Origin: Clostridia bacterium
Lineage (GTDB): Bacteria > Bacillota > Clostridia > Christensenellales > Borkfalkiaceae
Direction of reading: 5' to 3'
DNA length: 9,458 bases
NCBI GenBank assembly: GCA_029054485.1
Contig: JAIDFD010000206.1
Location: forward strand, 1-9,458
Positions 7,001 to 9,458 of this stretch are shown piece by piece. The position numbers were made by a program, and so were the translations under genes. The notes under the pieces were generated by a model. That model had not been told where the DNA came from. It saw only the letters and a list, made by a program, of their open reading frames with translations, and did no database searches. The first letter of the stretch is position 1, and every line of letters starts with the position of its first letter.

Positions 7001-8169
7001 GTGTCAACTTCAAAGACCTTTTCGCTTTCATCGCTCAAAAGGTCGCAACTTGCAACCTTAACGCCGCCCTCCGTATAGGTGCTTTCGTCAAGGTCTGTAT
7101 ATTTGGTAACTACTACGTCATCGAAGAAAGCGTAGCCTTCAACGTTGTATTTGTCGCCCAAGCCCATTTTTAGGGTGACGGTGGTGGAAGCAAAGTCGCA
7201 CGCGTTTACATAGACGGTGTACTGAATCCATCCGTTGTTCGTGTTCAACGCTTCGTTGTTTTTAATCAGCTTTTCGGTGTTGATGTCGGTTATCGTAAGG
7301 TCGCCCAAAGAAGTTGAGCCGACAGTGTGGGTTACGCCGATATACGCGCCCCTGTCCTGCGAAACGGGCGTGCCGTTCTGCGCGGAAAGGTTAGCGGTCT
7401 TTACCCAGACCGAAATTTCAGCCGCCGTATTCGCGGGCAGTTCTACGCTTACGGAAGAGTAGTTCTGCTTGTTGCCGTTGTGGTCGGTGGCGTAGTTGTG
7501 AAGCATAAGGATATGCGAAATAGGCTCTTTGAAATCTTTGTCAAGGAAGTAGTCGCCGTCCTCGTTTTCGTAAACGGGAACCTCCTCGCCGTTGACCGTA
7601 CAAACAAGCTCGTCCTTGTCGTTTTTATGCACGTTGTAGTGCGTGCCGGGATTTTCGATAACGGCGTAAGGATTGGTTTCTGTTTCTTCGCCGTCATCAT
7701 CGCTGTCCGATTTGTCGTTTTCCTGAATGGCGGCGTAGGTGTCCGCATACGGAATATCGTACCAGTTCATACCGTTATAGTCGATATAGTTTTCATCGTA
7801 CTCGTCCGTACCCGATTTAAGGCTGTTGTTGTATATAAGGGTATCTTTAAGGTTTTCGTCCTTAAATTTTTCCCAAGCCTTGTCCGAGGTATTGATTATA
7901 CCCGATTTGGTATAAGACGAGCCGCCGCTCGACCAGTTGCTGGGCGAGTTGATAAGATACACCGCGTCCTCTGCAGGTTCGGTGAAGAACTCGAAGTTAC
8001 CGTTTTTAAGAAGCTGGGTATCTTCGATAGACGTGGTCTTATCGTCCGTTTCGTCATCGGTCGAATCTTTGCACGCCGTTGCAAGCCCCGAAAGAGCGAA
8101 AGTAGCGGTGCAGGTAAGCGCGACCAATAAGTATTTCAGTCTGCGTTTCTTTGAGTAATGATTTGACAT
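4069..8169 (-). CDS. Giant secreted membrane-anchored protein with jelly-roll (carbohydrate-binding-like) domains
   Basis: A protein of about 1366 residues, predicted to be exported; function unknown. The start is set at base 8169 because TTAAGGA lies 11 bases upstream; the frame also contains ATGs at 8178 and 8235, less well placed. The basic N-terminus (SKKRRLKY) and hydrophobic segment end at LATAC, with C33 as likely lipidated cysteine, followed by an acidic linker. Three beta-sandwich regions resemble CBM4/9-type modules: about 54-360 (starts LLKNGNFEFF), 418-648 and 828-1088. Each shows the same order of strands: ISVWVKT / VSFWVKTSD / VSVKVKV, then NGWIQYTVYV / NGWVQCFIFL / NNWITVNFVI, then YAFFDDVVV / GWLAVANMQTL / AVLFDYSYYS. 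A helical stretch (1089-1150) and an Asp/Thr/Ser-rich stalk precede one transmembrane helix (1240-1264), Lys/Arg-rich residues, and a Glu/Pro-rich tail (1293-1366). No catalytic domain or LPXTG motif is visible. It is transcribed alone. A polysaccharide-binding role is inference. Confidence 0.85.
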   Translation of the reverse strand: MSNHYSKKRRLKYLLVALTCTATFALSGLATACKDSTDDETDDKTTSIEDTQLLKNGNFEFFTEPAEDAVYLINSPSNWSSGGSSYTKSGIINTSDKAWEKFKDENLKDTLIYNNSLKSGTDEYDENYIDYNGMNWYDIPYADTYAAIQENDKSDSDDDGEETETNPYAVIENPGTHYNVHKNDKDELVCTVNGEEVPVYENEDGDYFLDKDFKEPISHILMLHNYATDHNGNKQNYSSVSVELPANTAAEISVWVKTANLSAQNGTPVSQDRGAYIGVTHTVGSTSLGDLTITDINTEKLIKNNEALNTNNGWIQYTVYVNACDFASTTVTLKMGLGDKYNVEGYAFFDDVVVTKYTDLDESTYTEGGVKVASCDLLSDESEKVFEVDTYSRNGEVKDERYSEYFHFLLDLASQDEYTPVKFTGMTAGLTVDDDNYVSSDSNPVNLVGFTSANDIGDAKLPKDFPALNTSSDLLAKFSGNSINVSGFAYNDILNEALESLTSLPKYNANTDVLVMLSAYGASYKASFEINIADNGYQIVSFWVKTSDLKGYAAATVTVYDADDEDTSNSITVDTTNVKTEIGDEEDIYNGWVQCFIFLENDTDSEKTVNVDINYGNTTIKDTSVDSYKAGWLAVANMQTLTVDEDTFGYTGSGTYSATLTLTKESENTTAEFDSVYGAQSNDIKTGIVNPASYTGANGGSSYIVNNGGLTPPYDDKNTNANAGLINKEYFENYKESDWYSTLLSAFSLNASSVDATVAWSNIFGSSSVQPLIIVNTLRDYYVSTKEATEDTYQNYLIYDEETKQYVSAQGTEFDENTTYYSLKTVLNYGFIGETASLSANSYTTVSVKVKVSANAIAYIYLIDTDSETKDVLSFTAPDYTFYYDNEGNVLDEEYDEDWDRAEHKSHIIYTLRDDGLYEDKDGKLYANTWNYTKVYKDEQQSYYTYGGEQVSFEDVVDGETYYKDANHTTVADHKLVTKNGNTAVYECINGEYYYIVESVATSKVTPFDISLARYDYTDLDEKYLVIIDGNDPAVANNWITVNFVISAGSDSKNYRLELWSGQREATATEGNEEGGAVLFDYSYYSISDSSVIDKYESDIIDAYKNILADNNQLVNIPTSGENIDYYKNLVEGYIKDGKISESALAEYPILSNYTAHYYTFSLYDSANYVPFNADVAEDNETGYDYDYTTYSTESLAYLSIKNGNSYVIFTDYATIDQSFAVDTEDDDTTDSSDDGDNTSVWLLVSSIVLVVALLFAILSILIKDMVKKSKQSKTMGKNNYNTNKRNRFVRKQTAESEEVEEPAEEIGEPEPEVTEETAEPVEPAEPAESVEEVSEPDETAQPEETVEQVEPAEQTESEPEKPDEE
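4072..4293 (-). repeat. Low-complexity Glu/Pro-rich repeat encoding the cytoplasmic tail
   Basis: This DNA encodes the last 74 residues of the giant surface protein, built from irregular repeats such as EPAE, VEPAEP, SEPDE and EPEKPDEE. It follows a transmembrane helix and a run of Lys/Arg residues, so by the positive-inside rule it should lie in the cytoplasm. It is almost free of hydrophobic side chains other than Val and Ala and is likely disordered and strongly negative. Confidence 0.8.
4378..4452 (-). other. Coding segment for the C-terminal transmembrane helix
   Basis: Residues 1240-1264 of the giant protein (SVWLLVSSIVLVVALLFAIL and a few more) form one uninterrupted hydrophobic helix. 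An acidic Asp-rich stretch on the N-terminal side and KDMVKKSKQSK on the C-terminal side support an N-out, C-in orientation. Confidence 0.85.
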
Positions 8170-8180
8170 ATTTTGCATTA

Positions 8181-8187
8181 TCCTTAA
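8181..8187 (-). promoter_or_regulatory. Ribosome binding site deciding the start of the giant protein
   Basis: TTAAGGA on the - strand is 11 bases before the ATG at 8169 but only 2 bases before the ATG at 8178. The inner ATG also gives a normal signal peptide with a short basic N-terminus, so it is preferred. Confidence 0.6.
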
Positions 8188-8224
8188 TAAATAATCGTAC
8201 CATATTATTTTAATATAATCGGCG

Positions 8225-8253
8225 ATTATAATCAAGCAAATAACGCTTGTACA
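8225..8253 (-). promoter_or_regulatory. Probable promoter of the giant surface-protein gene
   Basis: On the - strand, TATAAT (8230 down to 8225) lies 17 bases from a weak -35 TGTACA (8253 down to 8248, 4/6). The start point would be near 8218, giving a leader of about 49 bases that includes the Shine-Dalgarno. If this is right, the outermost possible ATG at 8235 is upstream of the transcript and cannot be used. Confidence 0.5.
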
Positions 8254-8263
8254 GCCAAAAAAT

Positions 8264-8292
8264 TTTATTATTTTTACGGTTTTGCCTATACT
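8264..8292 (+). promoter_or_regulatory. Possible promoter of the TSUP gene pair
   Basis: TATACT (8287-8292, 5/6) is a fair -10 box; the -35 position (TTTATT at 8264-8269) matches only 3/6. The predicted start near 8299 leaves a leader of about 11 bases with no clear Shine-Dalgarno (AAAGTAAAGTT before the ATG). Confidence 0.4.
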
Positions 8293-8309
8293 AATTCAAA
8301 AGTAAAGTT

Positions 8310-8675
8310 ATGTTCGGCAAAGATAAATTTTTTAAACGCACTCTTGCGGGGGTGTTTACAGGTACAATCAACGGATTATTCGGCGGAGGCGGCGGTATGG
8401 TCGCCGTACCAATTCTGCGCGGATTGCTCGGTTATGAGGATAAGCAGGCGCACGCAACCGCTATATTTATAATCGCGCCCGTATGCGCCGCAAGCGCGGT
8501 CATCTATATAATCAACGGCTACGCCAGCCTCGATGTAATAATCCCGTCAAGCATAGGCACTGTTGCGGGCGGTCTCGTCGGCGCGCTTGCGCTTACAAAG
8601 TGTCCCAAAGGAATTTTAAACTATATTTTTATCGCTCTTATGTTTATAGCGGGCGTAAGGATGCTGCTGCCGTGA
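8310..8675 (+). CDS. Half-size TauE/SafE (TSUP) family membrane permease, first subunit
   Basis: The 121-residue integral membrane protein equals one repeat unit of the TSUP family, whose members move sulfite, sulfonates and related organic anions and are normally about 250 residues with 7-8 helices. The family's N-terminal signature is plain: GVFTGTINGLFGGGGGMVAVPIL (residues 14-36, glycine-rich re-entrant region followed by VPIL). Further hydrophobic segments lie at about 50-70, 75-95 and 102-120, giving about four membrane helices. The next gene encodes a second, homologous half and overlaps this stop codon by 4 bases, so the two are likely made together and pair into one transporter. The substrate cannot be told. 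The ATG has only a weak ribosome binding site, but no better start exists upstream. Confidence 0.88.
   Translation: MFGKDKFFKRTLAGVFTGTINGLFGGGGGMVAVPILRGLLGYEDKQAHATAIFIIAPVCAASAVIYIINGYASLDVIIPSSIGTVAGGLVGALALTKCPKGILNYIFIALMFIAGVRMLLP
8656..8661 (+). promoter_or_regulatory. Shine-Dalgarno of the second TSUP gene
   Basis: TAAGGA lies 10 bases before the GTG at 8672. It supports that start over the in-frame ATG at 8690 and over starts further upstream in the same frame. Confidence 0.75.
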
Positions 8676-9043
8676 GTTTTATCCTCTTTATGATTGCCGG
8701 CTTTTTTTCGGGGCTTTTGGGCGGAATGGGAATGGGCGGCGGCACAATTCTGATTCCCGTTCTTACCGTGCTTTTGGGGGTGGAACAGCACGTTGCACAG
8801 GCAACTAACCTCATTGCGTTTTTGCCGATGGCGGCTTTTACGTTAAAGGTTCACAAGGACAACGGTCTTTTAAAAACGGACGGACTTTTAAGCATTGTTA
8901 TTCCCGCATTGTTGCTTTCGGTTGCCGCGGGGTTTCTCGCCGCCCTGCTTCCGTCCGAGGTACTCAAAAAGCTTTTCGGCGCATTTTTGGTCGTTCTCGC
9001 GGTAAAACTATTGCTTGAAACCCGCGTCAGCTTCGCGAAATAA
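8672..9043 (+). CDS. Half-size TauE/SafE (TSUP) family membrane permease, second subunit
   Basis: The 123-residue partner of the preceding gene begins at a GTG that overlaps the upstream TGA (GTGA, 8672-8675). The frame is open further upstream, but there it only shadows the first TSUP gene. The protein starts directly with a membrane helix and repeats the family signature: GFFSGLLGGMGMGGGTILIP (residues 10-29). Hydrophobic segments at about 3-17, 22-36, 45-58, 72-92 and 98-115 mirror those of the first half, and the C-termini also align (FIALMFIAGVRMLL and FGAFLVVLAVKLLL). It is thus a second TSUP repeat unit as a separate chain, expected to combine with the first into a full eight-helix permease. 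Its last 17 bases overlap the 3' end of the convergent flippase gene. Confidence 0.88.
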   Translation: MSFILFMIAGFFSGLLGGMGMGGGTILIPVLTVLLGVEQHVAQATNLIAFLPMAAFTLKVHKDNGLLKTDGLLSIVIPALLLSVAAGFLAALLPSEVLKKLFGAFLVVLAVKLLLETRVSFAK

Positions 9044-9458
9044 GCTTTTTAAGAGGTTTAAACGTAAACATTTTCAGGCAGTACAAAAATGCTCCGGTAA
9101 ACAGCACGCAAGCGGGCGCGCAGACTACGATTTGCCAGAATGTAGATATGTAGCGGCTGACAATTCCGTCAAGAAGGGTACCGAATGTGCAGGTAAGAGC
9201 AATCACCGCAAGCGATTTTAACGCATATTTCAAAAATTTGATTTCGGGGCACTTCTTTTTCAGTAAGAGCAAATTCAGACCGGCGGAAATTATAAAGCTC
9301 AGCGCCAAACCTATGAGATATGAGTAAACGCCTACGAACCTTGTCAGCGCAAAAATACTTGCAAGCATGGCGACCGCGCCTATGACGAAGTAAATAAGAG
9401 TGTGCTTTTCACAGTTCAGAGAATTCAATATGGTGGTCGTAATCATTGCAATGCACAT
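9027..9458 (-). CDS. C-terminal part of a MOP-superfamily (SpoVB/MurJ-like) flippase, partial
   Basis: The 143 visible residues run to the right edge of the window; the true start is most likely beyond it, because MOP flippases are about 450-550 residues. Four hydrophobic helices are visible (about 20-38, 44-66, 79-96 and 107-128). The sequence ITTTILNSLNCEKHTLIYFV matches the family pattern in which a segment like LQGLGK..IP precedes a helix, followed by a loop and GLALSFIISAGLNLLLL. This is typical of the C-terminal half of SpoVB-type, MurJ-type and polysaccharide export (Wzx-like) proteins, which flip lipid-linked sugars across the cytoplasmic membrane. Which of these it is cannot be decided from this fragment. 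It ends in a basic tail (FKPLKKLISRS). Its TGA lies inside the 3' end of the convergent TSUP gene. Confidence 0.72.
   Translation of the reverse strand: MCIAMITTTILNSLNCEKHTLIYFVIGAVAMLASIFALTRFVGVYSYLIGLALSFIISAGLNLLLLKKKCPEIKFLKYALKSLAVIALTCTFGTLLDGIVSRYISTFWQIVVCAPACVLFTGAFLYCLKMFTFKPLKKLISRS

Noticed and set aside
4699..8130. Several long open frames on the + strand opposite the giant protein gene (for example 5740-6531 and 7327-8130, about 265 codons each)
   Set aside because: They are antisense to a well-supported gene and have no ribosome sites. Their products are Val/Arg/Phe-rich without motifs, as expected when few reverse-complement stop codons occur in the sense frame.
8170..8235. 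Longer N-terminus of the giant protein from ATG 8235 or 8178
   Set aside because: The extra residues would put an unusual stretch before the signal peptide. The Shine-Dalgarno at 8181-8187 is too close to 8178, and the likely promoter -10 box lies within the 8235 extension.
8483..8671. Upstream extension of the second TSUP gene in its own frame
   Set aside because: The extension reads as Arg/Tyr/Ser-rich non-membrane sequence over the real first TSUP gene. A coupled GTG with a Shine-Dalgarno gives a normal start.
8310..9043. A frameshifted pseudogene of one full-length TSUP permease
   Set aside because: Each half has a complete repeat and its own start signals, with a dedicated Shine-Dalgarno and a stop/start overlap, which a recent frameshift would not create.
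9029..9050. Intrinsic terminator after the TSUP genes
   Set aside because: The stem AGCTT/AAGCT is only 5 bp with an 8-base loop, though TTTT follows; too weak to call.
1..9458. tRNA, rRNA, CRISPR arrays, insertion sequences, riboswitches, phage or defence genes
   Set aside because: I looked on both strands and found no cloverleaf-like sequence, regular spaced repeats, transposase motifs or terminal inverted repeats; the intergenic gaps are also too short for a riboswitch.

Overview
The window looks like chromosomal DNA from an uncultured, low-to-mid GC Firmicute, most likely a Clostridia-class gut or anaerobic-environment bacterium. This rests on near-consensus sigma-A-type promoters, compact gene packing, A/T-flanked intrinsic terminators, a Gram-positive-style surface lipoprotein and a SpoVB/MurJ-like flippase. 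The order-level placement is inference. I see no rRNA, tRNA, CRISPR array, transposase, phage gene or attachment site.

Layout. Bases 1-975 (+) hold the C-terminal three quarters of a seryl-tRNA synthetase of archaeal-like sequence type. It ends at a bidirectional terminator (983-1014) shared with a convergent gene of unknown function (997-1710, -) that resembles a degenerate glycosyltransferase. A compact divergent promoter region (1711-1803) separates that gene from a two-gene operon on the + strand: a DnaQ-type exonuclease fused to a BRCT domain (1804-2757), overlapping by 8 bases an RsmF/NSUN-type rRNA m5C methyltransferase (2750-4024). A strong bidirectional terminator (4024-4057) follows. 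Bases 4069-8169 (-) encode a very large secreted, membrane-anchored protein of about 1366 residues. It has a lipoprotein-like signal peptide, three jelly-roll/carbohydrate-binding-like sandwiches, a C-terminal transmembrane helix and a Glu/Pro-rich cytoplasmic tail. Diverging from it (8310-9043, +) are two translationally coupled half-size TauE/SafE (TSUP) permease genes. Their 3' end overlaps tail-to-tail with the C-terminus of a MOP-superfamily flippase (9027-9458, -), which runs off the right edge.

How the genes relate. The exonuclease and methyltransferase form a clear operon (overlap plus an internal Shine-Dalgarno), as do the two TSUP halves (stop/start overlap plus a Shine-Dalgarno). 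The other genes are separate transcription units arranged convergently or divergently. Nothing here forms an obvious defence or biosynthetic system.

The points most worth a second look are: an apparently leaderless gene behind a perfect consensus promoter; the giant protein that may be anchored at both ends and carries short repeated Tyr/Gly inserts; the split TSUP transporter; and the DnaQ-BRCT fusion.
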